This document shows, in pieces, positions 29,784-44,303 of a DNA stretch of 48,484 nucleotides. The notes beneath the pieces were generated by a model. It saw nothing but the letters and a program-made list of their open reading frames with translations, was not told where the DNA came from and ran no database searches. Each line of letters opens with the position of its first letter. Position 1 is the stretch's first letter. A program made the translations under genes and the position numbers. The DNA is from Dichomitus squalens LYAD-421 SS1 (taxonomy: Eukaryota; Basidiomycota; Agaricomycetes; Polyporales; Polyporaceae): contig NW_006766935.1 of NCBI RefSeq assembly GCF_000275845.1, positions 144,724 to 193,207 on the forward strand, given 5' to 3'.

Positions 29784-30815
29784 GCTCGCTGGTCTGAGGG
29801 TCAAGGAGGTCTGTGGTATGTGGTGGGTGGCCCGAGGGGGAACATTCCGTGCCTCCGGTAACTGGAAGTGTTGTAGCCGGCGTCGGTGATCATGGGAGGC
29901 GGCGTCAGGAGACCACCCGCTCTCACATGCCTGAATCACTTCGAATTCAGGTTGCTTGTCACCGCCATCAATGCTCTCTGCTCGATGCTCTCAGCATTCT
30001 ATTCCACATTCTCGAGCATGCGCAGCTATCGGTTAGTTTGGAGTCACCGCAAAGGATGCCATCGAAATGTAGTCTCGACGAAGCCCGTGGTCCCGGGTCA
30101 TTGGTCTGCAGCATGGGGTCCAGTAATGTTTCGTGATACAGTAGAAACGTGAGCATTATTAACCATAATATATGCCGTCTTTTGTGCGCGAAGGAAGTCA
30201 ATCACCAGGGAATAGTGAATGAAATGCATATTCATAGACACCGCGGCGGCGCGTCCAGCTTGTCCGTAAGATGCAAGGTCATTTCACCGAGTGCGCTTCA
30301 CATACAATTGGTACCACTTGTCCTGATTCGAAGCCGTCAAGGCCGTCGACTATCAGGGGCCTCTGTGATCGCTGGCGATGTGGTATGCATCCTCTAAGGT
30401 TGTAGCGGAAGTGCAGATGACTCAATTCACACAAGCAAAGTTCGAGACCAGCCAAGGGATATTATCGTGCAATACTGTGCGAGGTAATAAGTACACACTA
30501 ATGCAAACACCAGCGCGACATGCGTGGAATATGAGACACCGAGATTGCAGAGAGACAACAGGAGGGAATCGCATCGCAGGATGAGCAGCCAAAGAAGACA
30601 GTCGACGGTGAGCGAGGGTTCACGCACGAGCGTGTCGGATGGGGCATGGGAGCACGGAGGGATGTGGGATGGATGTACAGCAGGTGTTAGGGGAGGGGGA
30701 ATCGCGAACAGCACGGATACAAGAATGGATGGATGGTGACGATGCAGGAGACGCGAGGGAAGGTGATGGGAAGTAACGTGAGGGAATATAATACGAAAGT
30801 CTATGTACCGATGGC
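29784..30815. other. Intergenic region between the APH-like gene and eIF4G
   Basis: About 1 kb upstream of the APH-like gene and downstream of eIF4G, both on the minus strand. No gene or repeat could be supported. Confidence 0.5.
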
Positions 30816-33800
30816 CTATGATGTCAGGAGCTCGAGCAGCTTGTCTTTGTCCATAGACTTGTCTGCAAGTCGCGTCCGGCGCTCCTCGTCCTCGTGCAGG
30901 TGGGTGCCCTTGACCATGATCGCAAAAAGGTCCAACGCTTTGGGGGCGTCGATGACGATGTCATCGAGGATCTCCGCCGTTGGCAAGAACCCTTCCTCAA
31001 ACGATGCGGGCGAGCACAGATTCCGAGAGTGTGCGCGATCGAAGAGACCCGCCACGAGCTGAGCGTCCGCTTCCTTCGACTCGATCGCCTTGGTGACGAG
31101 CTTGTCGACAAGTAGATGCCGGTGTTCCGACGGAAGCTTCGTGAAATACACTTCCGCTTCTTCCAGATCGCGGATAGAGAAGAATTCCTTCGAGTCCTCC
31201 TCGATACGCGTCTTGGCCTCGGACTCGGACATTGACGGCGCGCCAGAGGGCTCTTCTTCGCCCTCGTCCTCGGAGTTGGCGGTCGACGCAGCAGGAGTCG
31301 ATTCCGACTTGTTCTCGAGTGGCACTGAACGAGGCAGAAGCTGGAGCTTCCTCCGCTGAGGAGCGGCACCTTCTGGGGCACCGCCAGAGCCAAGGTCGAT
31401 AGAGCTCTTGCGGCTGGGCGGTCGACTCGACTTTGCAGACGTGACCTCCGCAGCGATTTCGGGGTTACCGCTGAGCATCGAGAACATATTCGTCGAACCT
31501 TGACGGATGGTCGACTCGCGGCTCTTCGACTTGTCACCCTTTTGGAAGACAGAGCTGGGGCCAAAGGTCATAGGCGCCGACTTGTCGATCTTGCCGAACT
31601 TTGACAGGTCGCCAGCCTTTGGTGGAGGACGAGCAGCAGGACCACCAGCGACAGCCCAACCGTCGGGACCGATCTGAGCGTGCTCTCCCCTGTCGCCGCC
31701 ACGTCTTGACCCTCCGCGGGACATGCTGAGTGTGCGGTTCATGGCCTCGTTCTGCTGAGCGAGCTTCTCTTTCGCAGCCTATACCCGTACAGCGTAAGCC
31801 GTTGAACCTTCTCTGGGGCTTGATTGAGAGCGACGTACCTGTTCGTGAACAGCAGCCAGCGTGGTCGGCGCGGCCATCTGGTTCCTCGGAATCCACTTGC
31901 GCTCGCGCAACTCGATAATGTCCTACATGAAGTCGGCATTAGTCTGCGTATTGCGGACACCTTATGAGAATATGCGTACCTGCAGCATGAACTGCATGCG
32001 CGAATTGACGTTCGGACTCTTCGTTAGCTCCTTCATCCGCGAGAAGTATACGTCCATGTGCGCGCGGGCCTTGGGGGTATCCAGGATCTGGCCGACGGTC
32101 GTCAAGAGCTTGCACAAGCTCTCGATTTCCTCCTCCTCGGGGTTCTCGACGTTGCCGAGCAGCTTCTTGACACACTCGTGCATGATACGCTCCGTGAGCA
32201 TCTGCAGCTTGAACAGCTCGCCGATAAACTTGATGAGACCGAGTCCCTGACGCTTTGCCTTCTGCGCAGCGTAATACTCTTCCGAGTATAAGGCGCTCTC
32301 CCCATTCTCGTTGCCCTCGGCGGCAGCCTTTGCAGCCTGGTCCTCGGATGCCTTCGTCGCGGCCGCGGCCGCAGTAGCCTCCTTCGCGACCCAACCGCGC
32401 TCGAAATCCTCTTGACAGCGGTTGAGCAGATATTTGCGGAAGAGCTGGCCGCCGGCGATGGGCTTGCCCTCGGCGTTCTTGATGCCATCGTCACGGACGT
32501 TCGGGCTGATCTGCTCCATCATCTTCCTACAAAGACGAGCGTACATCTCGGACCACGTCGCCTCATCCGTCGCCTTCTCGAACACCAGTCGAATGACCTG
32601 GATCAGCGTGCGGCCGTCCTTCTCCTTCTCCGACCTGTTCGCCCAGGCGATGATCTGGTCGGAGATCGAGTCGAACCGCTCCATGGTGAGCTTGTTGAGC
32701 AGCGCACGGACCTTACGGTCGACGACTTCGGGCGTCTCCGCCTCAACGGGCTGACCCTTCTTCGTGAGACTGGCCGGCGTCCAGCGGTTCGCAGAAAGCT
32801 CGAGGGGCGCAACGGGTTCCAGGTTCTGCTGACCAGCAAGCGAAGACGACGGCCCGAAGGCGTTGCCTTGGCCTGACGACGGCGGACCAGGCCGCTCCTT
32901 GTCGCGCTTGCCGCCGCGTTGACTCCGAGTACGACCGCTGCTCGAGTGTCCGGGACCGCCCTGACTCGACGAGCGGACCATCGGAGGGGGACGTCCGAAA
33001 GGCATTCCGGCCTGAGTGCCCGACATGGACGTTGAGCGATTGGACGCAGCGAAGCGCTCTTCGCTTGACAGCTTCTGCGTAGGCGTAGAGAATTGGCCCA
33101 TGGTGAAGGGGTTAACGGAGGGCTTGTTGAAACCAGATATACCGAGTCCGACGGAAGCTTGTCGGGAGGGTGGAGGCATCGCGGTGGAAGAGGAGCGACG
33201 GCCGTGAGAGCCACCGCGGGTCAGAGCGAAACTCTGATCGACCGGCTCGAGACCAATTGCGTCAAGAGGAGGGAGAGAATCAGGCTTTTCCTTGCAGACA
33301 GCCATGAACTGCAGCAAGAAATCGCGATCATACCTTGAATGGTGAATGTGAGCATCGCCGTTTAACGCATGAAAGACAACAAACGTACCGGAACTTGCCC
33401 TGCTTCGCGTTGACGTTGAGCTCAGGCTTCGGGCTCTTGACACCCTCAGGGTATTGGATGCTCCCGATGTCTTCGATGATGCGCGCAGTGGCCAAAGCAG
33501 ACGGCAAAGCGGCGGGGATGCCCTGGCCCTTGGCGCCCGACAGGTCGAGCCGACCAGGGCGACGCTTGCCGTCTGAGGATGTGAGCGTGGTATCGATGCG
33601 AAGGGGCGCCTTGTCAGACACTTGATCTTTGGCTTCCTCCTTGGTTGCTTCGTCCGTGGCCTCCGCAGCTTGTTCAGACTCCTGAACTTCACCCTCTTCA
33701 GGTTCAGTCTTCGTCGCCTCGGCAGCAGCCGCGGCCACAGCAGCCTCAGCCTCAGCCTTGGACTTGGCCTTCGCCTTCTCCTCTGCTTCGCGGGCTGCAC

Positions 33801-35654
33801 GCTCCTCCTCCTCCCTCTTCGCCTTCTCCTCGGCAGCTTTGCGAAGACGCTCAGCAGCCTCCTCCTCCTTGCGCTTGCGTTCCCTCTCTTCCTCCTCGCG
33901 TAATCGTACCTTATCCTCTTCCTCCTTCCGTATCCGCTCCTTCTCCTCCTCTTCTCTCCGTACTCGCTCCTCCTCCTCACGCTTAGCCTTCTCCTCAGCC
34001 TCGCGCTTCGCCTTCTCCTCGGCCTCCTTCTTTGCCCTCACCTCAGCCTCCTTCTTCTCCTTCTCCGCTGCCTCCTCAGCTAGCCGCTTCTGCTTCGCCT
34101 CCTCGGTCTCCATCCGGATTTGGACGGGCCTGCGCGCAGGCGAACTTGGGACGATGGGCGATAAGATGGCCCCCGGTGCCTGCTTCTTGAAACGCTCCAG
34201 GTCGACCTCCTGCCCGGACTCGGATTTGATCACCACACGTTTCGGCGTGAAGGCATTCGCATTCGAGTTCAGACGGGAGATGCCACCACCGGGAGCATTG
34301 CTCGATGCGGGGGTCGAAGGGGTCGACGAAGAAATACTGCTGAGACTAGCAGTGTGTGTGTGTGGAGAGGGGGTAGAATGGGAAGGGTGGGCGTTCGGGG
34401 GCAGAGCGGGAGTGCCTGGCGCGTGGAGTGGCGGCTGTTGTCCCCTCGGTGACATCGGTAGACCAGGTATAGGAGCCCCCGGTGGTCCCTGCGGTGGATG
34501 TGGTTGCGGCATGTGTTGCGGCATCCACTGCGGCGGCGGGTACGGGTTGTAATTCGGGTCCATCGGCATCCCGGGGTAGTACTACACGTGCGTTCGTCAA
34601 CGTCGTAATAGGCCGTATGTGATTTTGCGGAACAACTTACGTAGTAACCCCATTGCGGTACGGGCACGGGTGCGCCCGGTTGAGCGTGGGGAACAGGTTG
34701 CGGTTGACCACCGTGAGGTGGCCCCATCCGAGGGCTCGGCATGGCTGTAGGCATCGTGCCTGATGGAGGTCCGCCTGGAGGTGCGGGTGGCCGCCCGTTG
34801 ACGTTGCCGTTGGGCATCTGGCGAGGGAAGCTGGGCGACCTTGGTACCCCCGGACTCGCGATGGGCACGCCGTTCTGCTGCGGCCGGAAGTTGCTATAAG
34901 GAGCGCCCATCTGCGAAGGCGGTGATTGATGCGGTGGTTGTCCTTGCGGGCTCAGCGAGGACTGGGGAAGCGGCGTCGTGCGGTGCGAGGGGGAGGCGGA
35001 TGCGGCAGAGGAGGACGATGCGGCATCCGATGTCTTATTTTGGAACAGACTTTTCACGTCGAACTTGGCGGCTTTGGGGGTAGACGTAGAACCGGATGTC
35101 GACGGTGCGGCTGATGACGACGTCGAAGGCGCGGTCGTTGACGCTGATGAAGTCGATGCCGTTGCTGCAGCACCTGACGAAGGCGTCCCTGTCGAGAACG
35201 AGATTGTCCGCGTGTGGATTTTCCCGTTCGTGTTCGCTGGTACCGACCCGAAAGTCTTGATCCCCTCTGACTTTATCGTCGGTGCGGCCGCGGGCGAAGA
35301 CGAGATCGGTGCATTGGCGTCGTCGATGGACCCGAAGGTCACCGATGAGCCTGGAAACGGGTGAGAACCTGGCCTCCCAGGCTGTGCACGAGGGACCGAC
35401 GACGCACCTGATTTTGACGCATTCGAAGGCGTACGTGCTGCTCCTACTCCATCTTTGAACGCTACGCCCTGTCCTAGCGTGCTCGGTCGTCTAGAGTGCG
35501 TGGGGGGTGCTGAAGGAGAGGTAACAGAAGGAGCGGGGGATTGCGATCTAGGCGACGGCGCTGTCGAGGTATTCGCTGGCGGGCCCTTTGCCCAAGCCGA
35601 CTTTGACGGTAGCTGGGACGTCTTTGGTGCAGTGGCCGTTGAGGATTTGCTCAT
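30816..35654 (-). CDS. Translation initiation factor eIF4G
   Basis: eIF4G is the scaffold of the cap-binding complex eIF4F. Five exons: 34641-35654, 33389-34581, 31980-33333, 31839-31922 and 30816-31778 (introns 59, 55, 57 and 60 bp), 1535 aa. The first 480 residues are low complexity (Ser/Pro/Ala, then Pro/Gln/Met). A long Glu/Lys/Arg-rich helix-like stretch lies at about 495-625. The eIF4E-binding motif Y-X4-L-phi is YDRDFLL at about residue 737, split from its upstream context by intron 2. The MIF4G domain spans about 940-1165 (RKVRALLNKLTMERFDSIS ... FIGELFKLQMLTERIMHEC). RNQMAAPTTLAAVHEQ follows in its own 84-nt exon. The MA3 domain occupies about 1410-1535 (FFSIRDLEEAEVYFTKLPSEHRH). The whole antisense strand of the Glu/Lys stretch is also open, a composition effect. 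Confidence 0.93.
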
Positions 35655-36931
35655 TCTGGGCGGGGATGAGTTGGATACTGAAAAGCAGGGATAAAGACTC
35701 ACGAAATGCAGCGATGGGTTTGATTGATAATAATTTGGCGTGCGTCGCGTGAAGGTCGGTCGTGAAAGCTGACCTGCCTGCAGGCGAACGAAAGGTCGCG
35801 AGTAGGATCTAAAGACTCTGAAATCCGGATGCTGGACGGTCAGCAATCCGTAGTATGTCTGTCCAGGTGGAAGACGGAGACAAGCTGCAACGAGGACCTC
35901 GGAACAAAAAATCAGGGCCTGCAGCTAGGACCCCGGAAGATCTGGCACCCCGCAGTGACATCACCCCGAATATCTCATACAACACTGGAGCATCACAAAA
36001 CCTAACAAACGATACCAATAACATGACAAACGCTACGGATTGGGAGTGTAGAAGCACAGGACGGACATTTGTGAACCTAGTGGGGCGTACTCCGACCGGG
36101 AGTTGGGGGATGAGGCGATGGTCTCTGGGATGGCTAAGGCTTGACAATATCGTTCGGATCGATTACCGAGGACATTATGAACCGAGGGCTGCTTTTATGT
36201 TTTGTACTACACATCGTTCGAACATAGGGATCCGAGCAAGCTGTTACTAATAATAGAACACCACGCATCATTTGGACGTAGCGCAGAAGCGGTAAGTACT
36301 TGAAAGCGCCGAATTGTGCTCGAAGTATTACCTCCTTTAGACGGCATAGCTACCGCGTCTAGTCCTCGCTTGCAGCAGAGTCCTTCGAGTCGCAACCCGT
36401 ACGAAACCGCAAGAGACCCACCGGATCTGTGAGTTGTGGTGCAGCGGGCTCTTCGCTAAGCGCGCTACTAGTGTACGAGGGCCATTGGTGGTCGAGATAT
36501 AAACGGCACGGTGTTGAGGAACTCGGTTTCAGACCGCCTACGCAAGGATTATGATCACTGAGGGTGCAACCCAAAGTCGACAGAGTGTCTATCTCTGCGG
36601 CTTGGGAAAGTCTGTCCAACGACGGTCATCTAGGGCTGAATACAAACGAGCACCAACAACCTTTACCCGGGACCACATCCTTCAACTGTCTGTAGGACAC
36701 GCCCGGGGTGCATGATGAAAATGCGCAACACGGAACCGATGACCGGTCGGCGAGAAAGGGAGGCAGGAAGCAGTTTCCCGCCCATTTTAGATGATTTTTG
36801 TCTAGAACGGCCATATTTACATGACAAGTCTACTTCGCGCTTCCCCTTCTCGTCAACGTTTCACCTATCGAACATAGCTGTTTGTATACAGCGCGATGAT
36901 GATGAGCGGACTCAGAAAACGCGCCCACAAC
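35655..36931. other. Upstream region of eIF4G and 3' flank of the amidohydrolase gene
   Basis: About 1.28 kb. The left part is the eIF4G leader and promoter. An open frame on plus at 35855-36250 has no splice support and no motif, so I do not call it. Confidence 0.45.
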
Positions 36932-38622
36932 TTATACCATTGACTCGGCTGGCAAGCCGTCCACACGACTGCTCACCACATGTCCCCCCTGAACCACCGC
37001 GAAGAGATGGTTCTCTGGGCGATCCAGAACCCTCACGTCTTCCAATGGGTTTGCATCCAACACCAGCAGGTCGGCGTAGTTCCCTGCAGTGATTCGCCCT
37101 AGCTTGGGATCTCCCAACATGGTCGCTGAAACGGATGCAATGTCATGGGCTGTGACAATCCACAAACATTGGGCTAGGGCACCAACCTGCGTTGGTGGTG
37201 GCGTGCTGAAGGACCTTCGCCGCAGGAAGGACCGAGCTGCGGACGGTAAACTAGAGTTATCTCAGCAGGCTGTGCATGGAGTTGAAGCTCGTGGGCAGCA
37301 CTGACCTCTTCAGTTTGCAAAGCATGCATCGATGTGAGCAAGTCGGATCCACTAGGCACGAATCATTACTACAGGCGCAGCATCCAGAGGAGAAACCCAG
37401 CGCTTACTAGCAAATAGTGACCCCAACCTCATCTGCGATCTTGAGTGCATCCAGGCCTCGCGACATGACTTGTGCGTTCTTCAACTTGCCGTCTGGCGAT
37501 AGGAAGTCCTCAAAAGGAGGACGGACCATGATCCCGTAACACGAGAGGGTAGGTGTCAGGAATATGCCCTTCTCCGCCATCCTGTGCGGTCCGGTTAATA
37601 TGAGATTACGACTCTTCGGCCTACTCACAGTTGAGCTGTCTCGCGGCTGATGAGATTCCCATGCTCGATGCCCTGAACCCCATTGTCAATCGCATGACGT
37701 ACAGATGCGTCCGTATACGCATGCGCCGTCGCTACACATCTGCGCGTTAGCCGTGCTGCTCCCAATAATCACGCCATCGCGTACTGTGCTTGTTACCCAT
37801 CTGCTTGCACGTCCTCGTGATCGCCTGGATCTCCTCCGCAGTGAACTGGACGGACTCTATCGCGTCCGTGGGCGACGCGACGCCGCCGCCGCACATGATC
37901 TTGATAAAGTCCGCGCCACCCTTCAGCTCTTCCCGCGTCGCCTTCAGCACTTGCGGCACACCGTCGGCAGTGCGGCCCAGGGATTGTGAGTGCCCCGCAC
38001 AGCAGCCTGAGCTACTGCCGCAAGGTCCAAAGTCTGCGTGACCACCTGCATGGAATGTGAGCATACGCTATGACAGCGGTGGTACGTTGGACTGACCGGT
38101 CTGAGAGAGTGCCTTGCCACATTGGACGAGGCGGGGCCCTAGGACGAGACCTTCAGCAATGGCCTCAGCCAAAGCCCTGCTAGCGCCGCCTGCGTCCTCC
38201 CGATGAGTCTATGAAGCAACAGACGGTCGGTGCTACGTACCCGTATCGCGAACGGTTGTAAAGCCGCGCAAAAGCATCTCTTCCGAGCGCACCTCAACTC
38301 AGATTCTTTGTTCAGACGGAAAGGGAATACTGACCACGCAAGACGTAGGTCGACCTCAAGTGTACCAGCTGCTCTGGCGTCTGGACGAGCTCCGCCATCG
38401 ACTTCACGCCCGGCACTGCCGTCACATGGACGTGGCAGTCGATGAGTCCCCTGCGACATGTGTCAACGAGCTCGGCAGCGGTCCACGTCGTCACTCGACG
38501 CACGGGCAGAGGAACTTTCCGGCCAGGTCAACCGAAACAACTGGCGGATCCTTCGGGGTAATTCCGGGCTGCACACCAATCGGGGTCACAGAGAGGAAGA
38601 GCCCGTTCTCTATGACTACGTC

Positions 38623-38630
38623 CTGTGGAC
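38623..38630. repeat. 8-bp target site duplication, left copy
   Basis: CTGTGGAC directly precedes the element start at 38631 and is repeated at 39552-39559 directly after its end. Eight bases is the length made by hAT transposases. Confidence 0.9.
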
Positions 38631-39551
38631 CAGTGTTGTTATGACCCCGTCATGACCCCGAGTCATGACCGTTGACGGCCCGGGTCATCGGTCATGACCG
38701 AACGGTCAAAGGTCAGCACGTGATCGCAGAACGCGGCGGCAAGGCGAGTCTACCATATAATGGGCATGTAGTAGCGAGTCTATCGAAGATATAGATTGAA
38801 TTGCTATTGCACTGGGCATAGTTTATGAACGTTATATGAATCAATTAGAGTGACTCTATGTAGTACAACGAAGAGTAACTTGAGGCATACAAGTGTTGCA
38901 GGGGTAAGCAGACTGTGTTCGGAATACAAGGCATTCGGAGAGTCCATAAGCAAATGTCGTCAAGAGGTCCTTCAGTGTGTGAGAACTCTCTGCGTGCCCG
39001 TTACATAGCATACTGTGTTCCGAGCACGGTCTCCTCATCATAGTGTAGAACCTTGTGCTCAAGAGTCCTCTTACATGCATTCCAAAATGCAGCTGCATTA
39101 TTTTCCGTCACAGGAGCAGAGACATTAGAGGTATAATTAAAGGGAAGGAGGCGAGTGAGGGGCCTCTAGAAAAGAAATTCAAATGGCTGAAGGAGGGCCA
39201 GGGGCTGCAAGCTGGGGTGTGCGGCCGCGTCTCTCTCCGATGAGTGCCAGTGGTCATGGGCGACAGCACAGAGATTCCAATACATCCTTCCCATCAGCCC
39301 TTTGGTTGTGAAGCATAGACAATCAAAAATTCAAATCATACGAGGATAGAATGCAGTACAACATTTAGTTGCAAGCTTAGACTAACAACGCGCCGGTATA
39401 GCGTGCTGAACGGATCCGCGCGGCAAGCCCCGAGTGTGGCGAACACATCACGTGTTGACTCATGACCATCGGTCATGACCGCTTGACTTGACCGATCGCG
39501 TCATGACTTGACGAAAAGGTCATGACCTTGACTTGACCCGTAACAACACTG
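38631..39551. mobile_element. Non-autonomous hAT-type DNA transposon (921 bp)
   Basis: The ends are exact inverted repeats, CAGTGTTGTTA at 38631-38641 and TAACAACACTG at 39541-39551, flanked by the 8-bp duplication CTGTGGAC. CAGTG-type ends with 8-bp duplications define the hAT superfamily. Both sub-terminal regions (to about 38725 and from about 39445) carry many copies of GTCATGACC or GGTCA/TGACC in both orientations, as is usual for hAT transposase binding, and each zone is closed by CACGTGAT or ATCACGTG. No transposase frame is present inside. It sits in a coding exon of the amidohydrolase gene. Confidence 0.93.
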
Positions 39552-39559
39552 CTGTGGAC
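39552..39559. repeat. 8-bp target site duplication, right copy
   Basis: CTGTGGAC directly after the right inverted repeat, identical to the left copy at 38623-38630. Confidence 0.9.
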
Positions 39560-39757
39560 CTTGCAACAGCGTTGACCGAGCAGGATCGATAACCCGCGCG
39601 TTCCGTAGGATCAGGGATGGCGGACTCGGTTGCACCCAAGGTTTGAGTGCAAGTTTGGGCAAGCTATGAGAGATCGTCAGCGATGGGGAGGGGATATGAT
39701 AAAGGGCAATCACATGGCATCTCTCGTCTTGTCAGGGGAGCCTGGAAAGTGTGCCAT

Positions 39758-40867
39758 TTGCTCGATAGGCTGTTGGTCGAGGCTCGATGTGCTAGGATGT
39801 AGTTGCAAGCAGCCAAGATGCGAGGTGGTGTGCACACAGATGGTGGTTGAGTTCAATACGTAGCACCCTTTGGCTGGGAAGAGAACTATGATTAGCCATC
39901 GCGGTGTGAACGCGAACTTCGGAGGACTTGTTGCCGTGAGCGCTGTGAAGTTCGCACGACTTTGAGTAATTGTCTCGAGTCGGATATGCGGCCTACACAA
40001 AGGGAATCAATGGTTGAAGCTGGGTGCACTGTATACCAGACATTAGGAAAGCAACAAAGCACTGTCACGGCCTCGGCCGCCACCGCGTCGGGACTTTGCA
40101 AGGTTACTCTGGTTGCCGATTACACACCGCTCGATGTCCGGTGATATATCAGAGAAACGTTAGCAATGTTTTCGGTCATTGCAAGACGGTGGACGTTGTA
40201 GTGCCAGGGAATGAAGGTGCCAGTGAAGCTGGATGATTGATGGTGTACATGGCAGAAATGTTTTGGGTTATTTTGCCGGCACCGGGGGCATTGGACTATA
40301 GGACGACGTGTCCCATTGTAGAGGTATCGTGGTCCGAGCCACGTTGAGACAGACATGCCGCGCCGTGTCCCACATTTATCCCACGCCAGCCGCACACTGC
40401 ACATTGAATCAAATCAGCATATAACGCGGTTTTATGAGACCTCCCAAAGGGGATTACGATGGGATGCGCAACTAGGTCATAATCCTACAGTGGCTCTGAT
40501 TGCGATGGGGTTGCGATGGGACACGATGTGCCATAGGTCGATGCCCCCGGTGCGGCAAATATGGCAAATACGGCGGTTGCCATTCAAGCACCCACTTGAA
40601 GAGACATCGAGTCTGGAGGAGGTTTCGGTTGACACACATTCGTCGGAGTGCACGAGGTGTAGCTGCAGCGTTCTCAAGAGGCTTACTCTTTCCAGTGTGC
40701 CAGAAGTCTGCCTCGGATGGATAAAGTCGGGCGTGAAGCGCTTAATAGCCCAATTCCGGAAGATTCCAGGAAGCCGGGCGTAACCGAGCTTGCTGATGTA
40801 AGCTTACGCATTACAAAAATTCAGGTAAGGATACGCTGGCAGCATCCCCTTCCTTTCCACATCCACC
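39758..40867. other. Divergent intergenic region upstream of the amidohydrolase and SSC1 genes
   Basis: About 1.1 kb holding the fold-back element at 40263-40570. No gene is supported. Confidence 0.5.
40263..40570. repeat. Inverted-repeat (fold-back) element upstream of SSC1
   Basis: The left arm at about 40263-40342 is the reverse complement of the right arm at about 40489-40570, roughly 75% identical by eye. Shared blocks in order are GTGGCTC, GATGGGACACG-like, CTATAGTC/CATAGGTC and ATGCCCCCGGTG followed by GGCAAA. About 145 bp separate the arms. It has no coding capacity, and no target duplication was found. Confidence 0.55.
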
Positions 40868-43514
<2,647 letters not shown>

Positions 43515-44303
43515 GTTCCCACTCTTTTCTTGCCTCGCCTCCTCTCGCTCCCCACTCGTCTCCCATCTCGCCGCGCCTTCTCCCCTACCCTCATCGACCT
43601 CGATCGTCTATCGTCCAGTGCTTGCTGTTGATAGATGACTGTCGCTTTGTCTGCGCAGCTGTGATGCGCTCACTGCTCTAGTCGTCCTCCGCTTCTCGTC
43701 GTCGCAACCACCCTCAGCAGCATCCATAGTTTAGATACTTACGACACCCCTCATAGCAAAAGTATCCTCGTTTTATTGTCAGTACGTTATGATCCATGCC
43801 CTTACGCACTTAGTCCCCCGCTGTACTGTACAAACTCAGTACTGTGGGGTGTTCACGCGCTATGCTTTAGCATATCGACCATCTCCCAGCTCAGCAGCAT
43901 TTTTCCTTGCAACATCTTTTGGATTGCTTTGGTAGCTTAGTTGTACGTGGCTGTCTTTCGCAGCAATGTATTCACAGCATTGACATGCATGAGTCGCCGA
44001 GTGTGTGAAGCTTCGCGAGTCTCTGTTTGCAAAAGCGGTTACAGCTAGAAACAAGGCAGTAAACGGACTGTGGGTGCAGAATGTACCGTTGTGATCAGAA
44101 CAAGTTGTAAGTACTGGTACTGACGGCTCCAGTCTGGTGCTCCAACTACAGGGAGAGGACGCAGATACCGTTCCGCGGCCGGCGCATGATGACAAAATTC
44201 GGGAATTCGGATGAGAAATGCCGAAGCTATGCAAACAATTGTCCTTCGAAAGTGGGGACCGATCCTGAGCAGAGCAGAAATGGAGGCGGAGGGCAGACGG
44301 CCC
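43515..44303. other. Convergent 3' region between SSC1 and the cyclin gene
   Basis: About 790 bp with pyrimidine-rich 3' flank after SSC1. No gene or repeat was recognised. Confidence 0.5.

Larger units (their letters stand above)
36932..39757 (-). pseudogene. Metal-dependent amidohydrolase gene interrupted by a hAT-type insertion
   Basis: Amidohydrolase-superfamily (imidazolonepropionase/prolidase-like) gene of 11 exons: 39714-39757; a second exon from 39663 to 38504 that is split by the insertion 38631-39551; then 38335-38450, 38241-38279, 38097-38189, 37797-38045, 37629-37731, 37408-37581, 37306-37351, 37187-37250 and 36932-37125. Leaving out the inserted element and one target duplication, exon lengths sum to 450 codons without a stop. 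Motifs are NARVIDPAR, CPGLIDCHVHVTAV (metal-binding HxH), GFTTVRDTGGAS, GGADFIKIMCGGG (metal-bridging Lys), ATAHAYTDA, GVQGIEHGNL, YGSDLLTSMH and the C-terminal GRITAGNYADLLVLDANPLEDV. In this copy translation would stop within the element, so the allele is probably null. Confidence 0.88.

Noticed and set aside
33622..34552. Long open frames on the plus strand opposite eIF4G, rich in Ser, Leu and Arg
   Set aside because: They are the antisense of the Glu/Lys/Arg repeats of eIF4G; no splice or start support.
35855..36250. 131-codon open frame on plus upstream of eIF4G
   Set aside because: No motif, no splice signal and composition unlike the nearby genes; it lies in the eIF4G promoter region.
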